A stretch of DNA of 64,000 nucleotides, from the NCBI GenBank assembly GCA_018363915.1, contig JAGZMY010000004.1:1-64000 (forward strand), given 5' to 3'. This document shows positions 43,599 to 52,953 of the stretch, piece by piece (position 1 is the first letter of the stretch; each line of letters opens with the position of its first letter). The DNA comes from Anaerococcus vaginalis (GTDB taxonomy: Bacteria > Bacillota > Clostridia > Tissierellales > Peptoniphilaceae). A program made the translations under genes and the position numbers. The notes beneath the pieces are model-generated. The model was not told the DNA's origin, ran no database searches, and saw only the letters and a program-made list of their open reading frames with translations.

Positions 43599-43627
43599 AA
43601 ATTTAGGAAAAACAAAAGGAGAAAAAT

Positions 43628-44389
43628 ATGATTACAGAAGAAAGAATGACAAAAATTCTAGATATTTTAAAAGAAAAAGAATTTGTAAGTATACAGGAAA
43701 TATCTGAGAAACTTTATATTTCAATTTCTACAGTAAGAAGAGATTTAATAAATTTAGAAAAGTCTGGAGCTATTAATAGAGTTAGAGGTGGAGCTTCCCT
43801 TGTAAAGGAAAAAAATCAAATACAACCAAGTAACATCAGAAGTAAGATTAACACAGTAGAAAAAAGAATTATTGCTAATCTTGCTCTTAAATTCATTAAA
43901 GAAGATATGTCAATATTTATGGACGCTTCTTCTACCGTACAATTTTTGTGCCCAAAATTAGAAAATTTCAAAAGACTTATCCTTATAACAAATTCAGCAA
44001 CTATACCTTATATGTTAAATGACAACAGAAACATAAACATATATTGCTCTGGAGGTTTTTTGAAACCAAATTCTCATTATTTTATAGGAAGTGCTTCTAC
44101 AAATTTTATTTCAGAATTTTCAACAGATATTTATTTTATGTCTTGCAAATCAATAGACTTCAACAATATATACGATGCTGATTATGAACAAATTCAACTT
44201 AAAAAACTTATGATTAAAAATTCTAAAAAAACTGTTCTACTTGTAGACTCATCAAAATTTGATGAAAATTCTTTCATAAAGCTTTCAAATCTTTCAGATA
44301 TAACTTATATTATAACTGACAAAAAACCAAAAAACTTTGAAAAATACGATAAAACCATTCAAGAAAAATTTATTTGGCCTGACAATTAA
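43628..44389 (+). CDS. DeoR-family repressor of the fuc genes
   Basis: A 253-residue protein. The N-terminal HTH (about 5-60) has FVSIQEISEKLYISISTVRR and DLINLEKSGAINRVRGGA. A DeoRC sugar-phosphate-sensing domain (about 75-235) has the DASSTVQFLCP and ITNSATIPYML segments and ends VLLVDSSKFDENSF. DeoR regulators respond to phosphorylated sugars, here perhaps fuculose-1-phosphate. It is divergent from fucK and probably autoregulates. SD AAAGGAG. Confidence 0.88.
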   Translation: MITEERMTKILDILKEKEFVSIQEISEKLYISISTVRRDLINLEKSGAINRVRGGASLVKEKNQIQPSNIRSKINTVEKRIIANLALKFIKEDMSIFMDASSTVQFLCPKLENFKRLILITNSATIPYMLNDNRNINIYCSGGFLKPNSHYFIGSASTNFISEFSTDIYFMSCKSIDFNNIYDADYEQIQLKKLMIKNSKKTVLLVDSSKFDENSFIKLSNLSDITYIITDKKPKNFEKYDKTIQEKFIWPDN

Positions 44390-44394
44390 TTATT

Positions 44395-44423
44395 TGACAA
44401 AAACGATTTTCTGAATTATAATG
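44395..44423 (+). promoter_or_regulatory. perfect-consensus promoter of fucO
   Basis: TTGACA (44395-44400), exactly 17 bp, and TATAAT (44418-44423). Both hexamers are consensus. The fuc operators seen at fucK are absent here, so fucO may be expressed more constitutively. Confidence 0.88.
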
Positions 44424-44455
44424 AACTAAAATAAACTATTTTAAAGGAGAAAATT

Positions 44456-45604
44456 ATGGGTTACAAATTTGTTTTGAACGAAACTAGCTATCATGGATAC
44501 GGAGCTCTTGATGGCATAACAGAAGTTATTAATGACAAGGGATTTAAAAAAATAGCAATTTTTGTTGATTCTTTCTTAAAAGAAAACAATATCGCTAAAA
44601 AAGTCACCGACAAAATCGATGCACTTGATGTAGAATATACTTTCTACACAGACATCAAACCAAATCCAACAATCAAAAATGTTCTTGGCGGACTTAAAGT
44701 TTTAAAAGATTTTGGTGCTGATGCAGTTATAGCTATTGGTGGCGGTTCTGTAATTGATTGCTCAAAAGCTGCTGCAATTATAAATACAAATCCTGAATTT
44801 GAAGATGTTAAAAGCCTTGAAGGTCTTGCTGAAACTAAAAATTCTGCAACTCCAATAATCGCTGTTCCTACTACAGCTGGTACAGCTGCTGAGGTTACAA
44901 TTAATTATGTAATAACTGATGAAGAACTTGAAAGAAAAATGGTTTGCGTTGATCCTCATGACATTCCAATAGTTGCAGTAGTTGCTCCTGAAATGATGGA
45001 ATCAATGCCAAAATCTCTTACAGCAGCAACAGGAATGGATGCATTAACTCATGCTATCGAAGGTTATATTACAAAAGGCGCAAATGATCTTTCAGATATG
45101 TTCCATATCAAAGCCATTGAATTAATAGCAAAATATCTTCCATTAGCTGTTAACAATGATAAAGAAGGAAGAGAAAAAATGGCTCTTGGTCAATACGTTG
45201 CTGGAATGGGATTCTCAAATGTTGGACTAGGTTTAGTTCACTCTATGGCTCACCCTCTTGGAGCAGTTTATGATACACCTCACGGAGTTGCAAATGCAAT
45301 TATTCTTCCAAAAGTTATGGAATTTAATGCTGAATCAACTGGAGAAAGATACAAAGAAATTGCAAAAGCTATGGGAGTTAATGATGTTGACTCAATGAGC
45401 CAAGATGAATATAGAAAAGCTGCTGTAAAAGCTGTAAAAGATCTTGCAAAAGAAGTTGGTATACCTGAAAATCTAAAAGAAATCGTTGATGAAAAAGATT
45501 TAGATTTCTTAGCAAAATCTGCTTTTGAAGATGCTTGCTTGCCAGGAAATCCAAGAGATACAAATCAAGAAGAAATCAAAAACCTTTATAAAGAATTATT
45601 ATAA
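44456..45604 (+). CDS. fucO: lactaldehyde reductase (iron-containing alcohol dehydrogenase)
   Basis: A 382-residue group III iron-dependent alcohol dehydrogenase of FucO length. NAD-site AIGGGSVIDCSKAAA, then PTTAGTAAEVT, and the metal region MDALTHAIEGYITKGAND, SMAHPLGAVYDTPHG. It reduces L-lactaldehyde from FucA to 1,2-propanediol, regenerating NAD under anaerobiosis. It has its own perfect promoter and a terminator. The assignment among iron alcohol dehydrogenases rests on length and fuc context. Confidence 0.92.
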   Translation: MGYKFVLNETSYHGYGALDGITEVINDKGFKKIAIFVDSFLKENNIAKKVTDKIDALDVEYTFYTDIKPNPTIKNVLGGLKVLKDFGADAVIAIGGGSVIDCSKAAAIINTNPEFEDVKSLEGLAETKNSATPIIAVPTTAGTAAEVTINYVITDEELERKMVCVDPHDIPIVAVVAPEMMESMPKSLTAATGMDALTHAIEGYITKGANDLSDMFHIKAIELIAKYLPLAVNNDKEGREKMALGQYVAGMGFSNVGLGLVHSMAHPLGAVYDTPHGVANAIILPKVMEFNAESTGERYKEIAKAMGVNDVDSMSQDEYRKAAVKAVKDLAKEVGIPENLKEIVDEKDLDFLAKSAFEDACLPGNPRDTNQEEIKNLYKELL

Positions 45605-45627
45605 GTCCACATTTAAATAGTGCAAAA

Positions 45628-45661
45628 AAATACCAAATTTACGAAACTAAATTTGGTATTT
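45628..45661 (+). terminator. terminator of fucO
   Basis: Perfect arms AAATACCAAATTTA (45628-45641) and TAAATTTGGTATTT (45648-45661), followed by TT. Confidence 0.9.
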
Positions 45662-45735
45662 TTATTACTTATTAAATTTATATTAACATAACATATAAAA
45701 TTTTTACAAAAATCCTTAAATCAAAAATCAAACTA

Positions 45736-45765
45736 AAAAACACCAAAAATTATTTTGGTGTTTTT
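45736..45765 (-). terminator. terminator of the lacto-N-biose operon
   Basis: Perfect arms AAAAACACCAAAA (45736-45748) and TTTTGGTGTTTTT (45753-45765) with a 4-nt loop. It lies immediately past the nucleotidyltransferase stop codon. Confidence 0.92.
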
Positions 45766-45769
45766 AAAT

Positions 45770-46690
45770 TTATTTTTCCCAAATATTATCTGGGTATAAT
45801 CCTTGGTTGAACATTTTTTGGAAGGATTTTTGTGCTGGGACTAGGTCTTCTTTGTAAGTTATTCCTATCCACTTGTCATTTGTTGGAAGAATTGTTATAT
45901 CTGCTTTATTTTCTTTTATTAGCTCTCCTATCATTTCTGGAAGAACGTATTCGCATGAATCTAAATTTTCTTTATTTTTTTCTAGATATTTTATAAAATA
46001 ATCTTCGCTCATATCAATAAATTCTGGGAATGATGCCCAAAGGTTCATTGATACTGTTGTTTCTAGATTAAGTATATCGCTATCAAGATTTTCTTTGCTT
46101 GATATTTTTCCATCTTTTTCTAATTTTATTTCGTGAGTTTCTATTATGTCTACTAGTTTATTTTCTTCGTTTCCTATAGATACTCCTCTTGTAACGGCTC
46201 CCTTGTCTGATAGGGTGTTTTTTAATTTGTATCCTGCCATAGCTATTTGTAGCTTGTCGTCGATTTTTTTATCGCTTGTTACAAGAAATTCGTGTAGGGA
46301 ATCAAACACGCCTTTTCCATAATAATCGTCTGCGTTTATTATTAAAAATGGTTCTTTTACTATATTTTTTGTAGATAATAAAGCATCAACTGTTCCCCAT
46401 GGTTTTTTTCTGTCTTTTGGACTTTCAAATCCTTTTGGCAAATCCATATCTTGGTAAGCGTATTCTACTTCTACTATTTTTTCAATTCTATTTCCAATTA
46501 TTTCTTTAAAGTCTTCTTCTATATCTTTTCTAATTATAAAAACAACCTTATTAAATCCAGCTTTTATTGCATCATAAATTGAATAATCGATTATGGTATA
46601 ACCGTTGTCATCCATTTTTGCAAGCTGTTTTATTCCTTGTCCATATCTTGAGCCAATTCCTGCAGCAAGAACTACTAGTGTTGTATTCAT
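45770..46690 (-). CDS. sugar-1-phosphate nucleotidyltransferase
   Basis: A 306-residue NTP-transferase-fold protein. The nucleotide loop is VVLAAGIGSRYGQGIKQLAKM, followed by KPWGTVDALLSTKN and the metal motif INADDYYGK. It ends in a substrate-binding segment, TNDKWIGITYKED. It is last in the GH112 operon, after galE. A uridylyltransferase making UDP-Gal or UDP-Glc (or UDP-HexNAc) from the hexose-1-phosphate is the natural job here, since no galT-like gene is present. The exact substrate is not decided by sequence. Its ATG lies 3 bp after the galE stop. Confidence 0.8.
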   Translation of the reverse strand: MNTTLVVLAAGIGSRYGQGIKQLAKMDDNGYTIIDYSIYDAIKAGFNKVVFIIRKDIEEDFKEIIGNRIEKIVEVEYAYQDMDLPKGFESPKDRKKPWGTVDALLSTKNIVKEPFLIINADDYYGKGVFDSLHEFLVTSDKKIDDKLQIAMAGYKLKNTLSDKGAVTRGVSIGNEENKLVDIIETHEIKLEKDGKISSKENLDSDILNLETTVSMNLWASFPEFIDMSEDYFIKYLEKNKENLDSCEYVLPEMIGELIKENKADITILPTNDKWIGITYKEDLVPAQKSFQKMFNQGLYPDNIWEK

Positions 46691-46692
46691 TA

Positions 46693-47718
46693 TTACTCCT
46701 TTTCTTCATAACCGTTAGGATTTTGTGATTGCCATCTCCATGAATCCTCGCACATCTCATCAATGCCTTTTTCTGCTTTCCATCCTAATACTTCGTAAGC
46801 TTTACTTGCATCTGCAAAACATTTTGCTATATCGCCTTCTCGTCTTTCTACAATTTTATAGGAAATTTTCTTGCCACAAGCTTTTTCAAATGCTTTTAAA
46901 ACTTCAAGGACAGAATATCCATTGCCTGTTGCTAGATTTATAATTGAAACTCCTTCTAGCTTATCAATTTTGTCTACAGAAAGCACATGGCCTTTTGCAA
47001 GATCTACTACATGAATGTAATCTCTAACTCCTGTTCCATCAACTGTATCATAATCATCTCCAAAAACTCTCAAATAGTCAAGTTTTCCTACAGCAACTTG
47101 GGCGATGTATGGCAAAAGATTGTTTGGAATTCCTTGTGGATCTTCTCCAATTTTTCCTGATTCGTGCGCTCCTATTGGATTAAAATATCTTAATAGAACA
47201 ACTTTCCATTCAGGATCTGATTTTTGTAAATCTGTCATAATTTGTTCCATCATAGATTTAGTCCATCCATATGGATTTGTGCAAATTCCTTTTGGAAAAT
47301 CTTCAGTAATTGGAACTTTTTCTGGATCTCCATAAACTGTTGCAGATGATGAAAAAATTATATTTTTGCAAGAATATTTTCTCATAATCTTTAATAAGGA
47401 TAAGGTTCCGCTTATATTGTTATGATAATATTCTAGAGGTTTTTTCACTGATTCTCCTACAGCTTTCAAAGCTGCGCAGTGGATTACTACATCTATATTT
47501 TCTTTTTCAAAAACTTCGCTTAATTTTTTTTCATCAAGTATATCAGCTTCATAAAAAATTATATTTTTGCCAGTAATTTCCTCTACTCTTTTTACAGAAA
47601 TTTTTGATGAGTTTGTTAAATTATCATATACTATAACCTTGTAATTTTTATTTAATAATTCAACTGCTACATGGCTTCCAATATAACCTGCTCCACCGGT
47701 TATCAATACATTTTTCAT
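46693..47718 (-). CDS. galE: UDP-glucose 4-epimerase
   Basis: A 341-residue short-chain dehydrogenase/epimerase. NAD motif GGAGYIGSHVA, catalytic SSSATVYG and YGWTK (YxxxK), then LRYFNPIGAHESGKIGEDP and GTGVRDYIHVVDLA, all typical of GalE. It converts UDP-Gal to UDP-Glc and may also act on UDP-HexNAc. It follows the ABC ATPase in the GH112 operon. Together with the nucleotidyltransferase it can route Gal-1-P to glycolysis. Confidence 0.96.
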   Translation of the reverse strand: MKNVLITGGAGYIGSHVAVELLNKNYKVIVYDNLTNSSKISVKRVEEITGKNIIFYEADILDEKKLSEVFEKENIDVVIHCAALKAVGESVKKPLEYYHNNISGTLSLLKIMRKYSCKNIIFSSSATVYGDPEKVPITEDFPKGICTNPYGWTKSMMEQIMTDLQKSDPEWKVVLLRYFNPIGAHESGKIGEDPQGIPNNLLPYIAQVAVGKLDYLRVFGDDYDTVDGTGVRDYIHVVDLAKGHVLSVDKIDKLEGVSIINLATGNGYSVLEVLKAFEKACGKKISYKIVERREGDIAKCFADASKAYEVLGWKAEKGIDEMCEDSWRWQSQNPNGYEEKE

Positions 47719-47729
47719 TTAAAATCTCC

Positions 47730-48830
47730 TTATAGAAGAATATTTTTTTGACTTTCTTTATCAAAGAAATGCATTTTTTCTTCATCTAGGTATATTTTTA
47801 TTTCCTTATTCTTTTCCAATAAATTTTCAACGCTCAAAGCGCAAGTAATTTTTTCTTCTTTGCACTTAATATAAGCATATTGTTGAGCTCCTAATAATTC
47901 TACAAAATCAACTTGTCCTATTAATGTTGAATTAGTTTTTCTAAATCCATCATATATATGCTCAGGTCTAATTCCACAAACAATATCTTTTGATAAATAT
48001 CCTAAATCTTGAAGTTTTAATGCTTTTTCTTGACTAATATGGAATTTTACATTTTCATTTTCCATATAATAATCGTCATCTTCTTTTATTATTTTACCAC
48101 TTATTAAATTCATTTGTGGAGAACCAATGAAAGTTGCTACAAATAGATTTTCTGGTTTTGAATAAACATTTATAGGAGTATCTACTTGTTGGATAACTCC
48201 GTTATTCATAATAACAATTCTATCTGCCATAGTCATTGCTTCTGTTTGATCGTGGGTTACATATATAAATGTTGTTGCAAGTTGCTCGTGAAGTTTTGAT
48301 ATTTCTGCTCTAGTTTGCACTCTAAGTTTTGCATCCAAGTTACTAAGAGGCTCGTCCATCAAAAATACTTGAGGATTTCTTACAATCGCACGACCTAAGG
48401 CTACTCTTTGTCTTTGACCACCAGAAAGAGCTGCAGGCTTTCTATCAAGATATTGTTCTAGTCCCAAAACTTCTGCTGCCGCTTTTACTTTTCTATTTAT
48501 ATCTTCTTTTGGAACTTTTGCAATTTTTAAAGCGTAGCTCATATTATCTTTTACAGTCATTTGTGGATAAAGAGCATAATTTTGAAATACCATTGCTATA
48601 TCTCTATCTTTTGGTTCAATATCATTTACTAACCTATCTCCAATATATAGCTTTCCTTTTGATATTTCTTCAAGTCCTGCAACCATTCTAAGAGTTGTAG
48701 ATTTTCCACAACCAGATGGCCCAACAAAAACAATAAACTCTTCATCTTTTATTTCTAAATTAAAGTCATTTACAGCAGTAAATTTATTATCATATATTTT
48801 ATAAATATGCTCGAATTTTAATCCAGCCAT
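47730..48830 (-). CDS. carbohydrate ABC transporter ATPase (UgpC/MsmK-like)
   Basis: A 366-residue CUT1 ATPase. Walker A GPSGCGKST, Q-loop FQNYALYPQMT, signature LSGGQRQRVALGRA, Walker B VFLMDEPLSNLD, H-loop YVTHDQ. A C-terminal OB-fold regulatory domain (about 240-366) includes GIRPEH. It energises the two permeases encoded upstream and, as MsmK-type ATPases do, could serve other sugar importers. The SD AAGGAGG directly follows the stop of a small upstream ORF. Confidence 0.95.
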   Translation of the reverse strand: MAGLKFEHIYKIYDNKFTAVNDFNLEIKDEEFIVFVGPSGCGKSTTLRMVAGLEEISKGKLYIGDRLVNDIEPKDRDIAMVFQNYALYPQMTVKDNMSYALKIAKVPKEDINRKVKAAAEVLGLEQYLDRKPAALSGGQRQRVALGRAIVRNPQVFLMDEPLSNLDAKLRVQTRAEISKLHEQLATTFIYVTHDQTEAMTMADRIVIMNNGVIQQVDTPINVYSKPENLFVATFIGSPQMNLISGKIIKEDDDYYMENENVKFHISQEKALKLQDLGYLSKDIVCGIRPEHIYDGFRKTNSTLIGQVDFVELLGAQQYAYIKCKEEKITCALSVENLLEKNKEIKIYLDEEKMHFFDKESQKNILL

Positions 48831-48841
48831 ATCAAACCTCC

Positions 48842-49021
48842 TTAAACATGTCTTCTATTATATAAAAACAAAACTAAAAGCATAAGCGCTAGTGAAACAA
48901 ATTGAATTAAAAGTGGGCCATAGCCTGCTTTTCTATGTCCTACAAATTGCAAAATAACTCCAAGAACAAATATTATAAAAAGTACAATATTATTTAATTT
49001 TTCTTTTTTGTAATAATCCAT
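48842..49021 (-). CDS. 59-residue membrane protein in the lacto-N-biose operon
   Basis: A short ORF, starting MDYYKKEKLN, fills the gap between the GH112 phosphorylase and ATPase genes. It has two hydrophobic segments (about 12-27 and 37-54) separated by a charged loop with HRKAGYGP, and ends NRRHV. The SD GAGGAG, 5 nt from the ATG, overlaps the phosphorylase stop codon. Its own stop abuts the AAGGAGG of the ATPase gene. This fit on both sides argues strongly that it is translated. I do not recognise a family. A small partner of the sugar importer is one idea. Confidence 0.72.
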   Translation of the reverse strand: MDYYKKEKLNNIVLFIIFVLGVILQFVGHRKAGYGPLLIQFVSLALMLLVLFLYNRRHV

Positions 49022-49023
49022 AT

Positions 49024-51183
49024 TTACTCCTCAAACCAGATAATTTCGCCTGCATCAATTTCTATTTCGTGCGCATTTTTATCTCCATCATAAACAATAG
49101 ATTTTACTTTTTCATTTGAATTGTTTATTACACAATATTTAGAAATTTCAGGATAAGCAGTTACTTCTAGCCTAATGTCTTTAGCAAAATATTTTTCTAA
49201 AATATCTTCCTTATGAGAAACATAGTGAATAGCTCTTTTTAGCAATCTTGTATTTTCTAAACTATAGGAAAGGCCCATAGCATAAAAACTTCTTCCTTTT
49301 CCATAATCATTTGCTGCCATATAGACTTCATTATTTTCATATTTTAATATTTGAGTCTTTTCATTTATCGCATAAACATTTGGTTTTTCTTCACCATATT
49401 TATATTCTTTTAAATCTTTTGTTATAAAATGATCTTTAGTTTCTTGTGTAAAATATCTATCAAATCCTTGTGAAAATCCTTTTTCAACATCAACTCCCAA
49501 TACATCTGCAAGTTGGAAAAATCTTCCTTGATGTTGGTAAGCACTTGGCTCTCCTATTCCAATAAAACCTCCGCCTTCATAAACAAATTTTCTAATATTT
49601 GCAAGAACTTCTGGATCTAAGAAATTTTCTCCACCAGAAAATGCAGTATAAGCATCTCCAGCATTAATTATTACATCAATGTCCTTATCAATTCCTTTTT
49701 TTACATCTTCAAAATTAATAAATTTAACATCCATGTCCATACCAGAAAGTGCTTCAATTATTCCACTGTATGAATAAGCTAATTTAAACCATTTTCCATG
49801 AGCTACAACATAAGCTCCCCAAGTTCTTATAGAGCCCCAAGAATTTAAAATTGCAACTTTACAAGCCTTATAAGGTTTTGCCTTTGATGAAATATCATAA
49901 ATTTCTCTAAATTCATCTGCAACTTTTGTTATATAATCAATAAATTTTGGAAATTTGTAAGCAAGAGATAAGTATCCGCCATATCCAATCCTATCAAGAG
50001 GATTTCTCAATAAAGCACGTCTTGCCTTTACCCAATTATCTTTTGCTTCAATTGATGGGTCATTTCCTTCATAAAATTCATCTGGGAAAAAGTATGGTAA
50101 AAATCTCCCCTCTGTCATAGGAACATCTATATCTGAAATTATTCTTAAAGTTGCTCCATCTCCAACAGAGCCAACAACTCCATCAAGTCCTATATTTTTA
50201 AAATATTTTCCATAAGGCTCTGTTCCAATCCAATGATCTCCCAAAAACATTATTGCTTTTTTGCCATATTTATGAACAAGATCAACTAATTTTTTTGCCT
50301 TATTAGAAACAAATCTTTGTTGAAAATCAATGTAATCTAAATATTTTTTGCTTGGTATTCTGTAATTATTATTATAAAAACCTTGGTCAACAAAATCTTC
50401 ACTTGTTAATCTATAACCATATTCTTTTTCAAAGGCAATCATAGCCTCTGGGGAAACACTGTTTGAATATCCAAACCAATCTACATATTTTTCCTTAGCA
50501 TCTTCATTAAAGAAAAGTGAAAATTGATAGAAGAATGTAGTAAATCTTACTACATTTGTTTTTGGATTTTCTTGTAACCATTTTTCTAAATTTTTTTCTA
50601 CAAATTCGCTGGATTTTTCATATCTAACATCAAAAGGAATATGATGAGCAACTTCATCTCCCCAATCATTTGTTATGTGATTGTACATTTGAACTGGATC
50701 CCAAATTCCATAAGCCAAAAAGTTTACTGTATAAACATGATAAGGAATTGTTTTTACACTAACTATATCTTTTTCTTTATCAATTTCCCAATTTGAAGGA
50801 TCAACAACTTCGCCTGTGCTTCTATCATAAACTTGCCACCATTTTTTTGGATCATAATCATAATCAGCTATTAATTGTTTTTTGTAATAGCCTTTAAGAA
50901 AATCTATTTTTGTATTATCGCTAGTTGCTGTTACAAAATCACTTATCAAGAAAAATCTAGATCTTTCAAAAGGAACAGTTTCTGCAAATTCGTTGTGACC
51001 ACGAGTTGGAAAGAAGTTTGTATATATGTCAACTCCTTCTATATCTTTAATCTCATCTGGAAGATATGTTCCATCAGAATCTCTTATTGCATCTGCTCCA
51101 AGCTTTTCAAGCATTTCGCAAGTTTCATCATAAAAATTAGCTTCACTTGGAAGAGTCAATCTTCCTCTTTTTTTATCTATCAT
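49024..51183 (-). CDS. lnpA: GH112 1,3-beta-galactosyl-N-acetylhexosamine phosphorylase
   Basis: The 719-residue protein matches GH112 length and composition. It starts MIDKKRGRLTLPSEANF, with TNFFPTRGHNEFAE, the TIM-barrel part around HKYGKKAIMFLGDHWIGTEP and GGYLSLAYKFPKFID. A glutamine-amidotransferase-like middle domain follows (CKVAILNSWGSIRTWGAY to IGIGEPSAYQHQG), and a C-terminal beta domain. It phosphorolyses lacto-N-biose or galacto-N-biose to Gal-1-P and GlcNAc/GalNAc in the cytoplasm. A related family branch uses Gal-beta-1,4-rhamnose, but the neighbours favour the mucin/milk sugars. There is an ATGA overlap with the upstream permease gene. Confidence 0.95.
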   Translation of the reverse strand: MIDKKRGRLTLPSEANFYDETCEMLEKLGADAIRDSDGTYLPDEIKDIEGVDIYTNFFPTRGHNEFAETVPFERSRFFLISDFVTATSDNTKIDFLKGYYKKQLIADYDYDPKKWWQVYDRSTGEVVDPSNWEIDKEKDIVSVKTIPYHVYTVNFLAYGIWDPVQMYNHITNDWGDEVAHHIPFDVRYEKSSEFVEKNLEKWLQENPKTNVVRFTTFFYQFSLFFNEDAKEKYVDWFGYSNSVSPEAMIAFEKEYGYRLTSEDFVDQGFYNNNYRIPSKKYLDYIDFQQRFVSNKAKKLVDLVHKYGKKAIMFLGDHWIGTEPYGKYFKNIGLDGVVGSVGDGATLRIISDIDVPMTEGRFLPYFFPDEFYEGNDPSIEAKDNWVKARRALLRNPLDRIGYGGYLSLAYKFPKFIDYITKVADEFREIYDISSKAKPYKACKVAILNSWGSIRTWGAYVVAHGKWFKLAYSYSGIIEALSGMDMDVKFINFEDVKKGIDKDIDVIINAGDAYTAFSGGENFLDPEVLANIRKFVYEGGGFIGIGEPSAYQHQGRFFQLADVLGVDVEKGFSQGFDRYFTQETKDHFITKDLKEYKYGEEKPNVYAINEKTQILKYENNEVYMAANDYGKGRSFYAMGLSYSLENTRLLKRAIHYVSHKEDILEKYFAKDIRLEVTAYPEISKYCVINNSNEKVKSIVYDGDKNAHEIEIDAGEIIWFEE

Positions 51184-52034
51184 CCCTTATCTCCTCCTAC
51201 CATCATTCCTTCAGTAAGTTGTTTTTGAACTAAAATATAAATTATTAATGTTGGTATCATTACAATTACTAGACCTGCGTAAAGTCTTCCATAATTTGCT
51301 GCTCCTCTTGCTGCTTGTTGAAGATTTATTAATCCAACTGGCAAGGTTCTTTTTGATGGATCAGTCATAAGAGTTAGGGCTAAAATATATTCATTCCAAA
51401 AACTCAAAAAATTAAATAAAATAACTGTAATAACTGCTGGTCTTGCCATAGGTATCATTATGTCCATCATAGTTCTATAATAACCAGCCCCATCAATATA
51501 AGCTGCCTCTTCATAAGATTTAGAAATTGATGAGAAAAAGTTTGTCAAAAGATAAACTGTAAATGGAACTGCTGTTGACGCATATATTAATGCAAGGACA
51601 AATCTATTATTTAATAAAGCTAATGGAATAGATTTTGAAACATCTCTTAACATCAAAAATATTGGTATAACGATGTATGACAAGTTTATAAATAAACCTG
51701 CTTTTATATATGAAGTTACGAATCTTCTTCCTTTAAATTGCATTCTTGCTAAAATATATGAAAATGGAAGTGATATAAGCAAAAGCAAAACCAAAGCAAT
51801 TGCTGTAACTATCAAAGAATTTAAAAAATAATCTCCCATATTAGCAGCGGCCCACGCATCTTTAAAGTTATTTAAGTAAAAACTCATAGGCAAAGCCCAA
51901 GGGTTGCCATAAAATTCTGGATTTGTTTTTATTGATGCCATAAAAACCCAAAAAACTGGGACTAAAATTGATAAGGCAAAAATAACCAAACACAAATAAA
52001 TAAATATATTAAAAAGTTTTGATTTTTTCTTCAT
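51180..52034 (-). CDS. carbohydrate ABC permease (MalG-like)
   Basis: A 284-residue CUT1 permease with six hydrophobic segments. The EAA loop is EEAAYIDGAGYYRTMMDIMIPMARPA. A periplasmic-side ASIKTNPEFYGNPW segment is usual for this family. It pairs with the MalF-like permease upstream. The stop codon overlaps the phosphorylase start. It imports the oligosaccharide bound by the lipoprotein at the head of the operon. Confidence 0.95.
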   Translation of the reverse strand: MKKKSKLFNIFIYLCLVIFALSILVPVFWVFMASIKTNPEFYGNPWALPMSFYLNNFKDAWAAANMGDYFLNSLIVTAIALVLLLLISLPFSYILARMQFKGRRFVTSYIKAGLFINLSYIVIPIFLMLRDVSKSIPLALLNNRFVLALIYASTAVPFTVYLLTNFFSSISKSYEEAAYIDGAGYYRTMMDIMIPMARPAVITVILFNFLSFWNEYILALTLMTDPSKRTLPVGLINLQQAARGAANYGRLYAGLVIVMIPTLIIYILVQKQLTEGMMVGGDKG

Positions 52035-52043
52035 TTTTTTCTC

Positions 52044-52934
52044 CTAGTATTGCATGATATCTCTTTTTGTCAATCTATGAATTATTGCTGAAAGAATAAA
52101 AGAGAATAAGAACACGACAACACCAATAGCAAGTCCATAACCAAAAGATGAATTGGTGTAGGCTTGTTCATATTGATAATTTAATAGGGTAAGACTTGCA
52201 CCATCAGGTCCTCCGCCTGTCAAAGCTTTTATAATTTGGAAAGCTATGTTGATATTTGAAATTACATAAAATGTTAATGTAGTTCTAATTGTTTGCCATG
52301 TAAGTGGTAAGGTAATATCAAAAAATTGGCGAATTTTTCCAGCTCCATCGAGATTTGCTGCCTCATATAAATGTTCAGGAATTTGACTCATAGTTGACAT
52401 ATACATTACCATATAATATCCAATAGCTTGCCAAATCATCGCAAAGCCAATTGAATAAACAACATACATCCTATCTCCTAAAAAAGGAATGTTGGTATGA
52501 TTACTATTAAATAATCTCATAAATCCATTTATAAGACCTTGATCCATTCCATAAATTGCTGCAAAAATTGATGCAATAACTGCTATAGAAAGGATGTTTG
52601 GTATATAAAATATAATCCTAAAGAAATTTTGGCCTGCTATTTTTTCTCTTGATAAAATTGATGCGAAAATAATTGCCAAAAACATAGTCACGATTGTAAC
52701 TATTACTATTAAAAATATTGTATTTTGAAAAGACCTAATAAAATTACTATCAGAAAATAATAATTTAAAATTAGCTAGACCAACAAAAGTTTTATTTCCA
52801 GATAAGCCCCCCGTTTTAAACAAAGACTCATAAAATACATTTATGGTAGGATAAACCATAAAGATAGTATAAAGTATCAATGAAGGTAATAATCCGAATA
52901 CTATAAATCTTTTTTTCTCCTTACTATTTTTCAT
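52044..52934 (-). CDS. carbohydrate ABC permease (MalF/UgpA-like)
   Basis: A 296-residue CUT1 permease with six hydrophobic segments. Typical features are the N-terminal LPSLILYTIFMVYPTINVFYES, the EAA loop YEAANLDGAGKIRQFFDITLP and ALTGGGPDGAS. It forms a heterodimer with the downstream MalG-like protein. It lies just past a short hairpin (52954-52977) that probably trims expression relative to the binding protein. Confidence 0.95.
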   Translation of the reverse strand: MKNSKEKKRFIVFGLLPSLILYTIFMVYPTINVFYESLFKTGGLSGNKTFVGLANFKLLFSDSNFIRSFQNTIFLIVIVTIVTMFLAIIFASILSREKIAGQNFFRIIFYIPNILSIAVIASIFAAIYGMDQGLINGFMRLFNSNHTNIPFLGDRMYVVYSIGFAMIWQAIGYYMVMYMSTMSQIPEHLYEAANLDGAGKIRQFFDITLPLTWQTIRTTLTFYVISNINIAFQIIKALTGGGPDGASLTLLNYQYEQAYTNSSFGYGLAIGVVVFLFSFILSAIIHRLTKRDIMQY

Positions 52935-52953
52935 ATTAACTCCTTATAAAAAT

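Noticed and set aside
44398..44412. CcpA cre-like AAAACGATTTT in the fucO promoter spacer
   Set aside because: It matches only the central bases of the cre consensus and misses both outer TG and CA positions.
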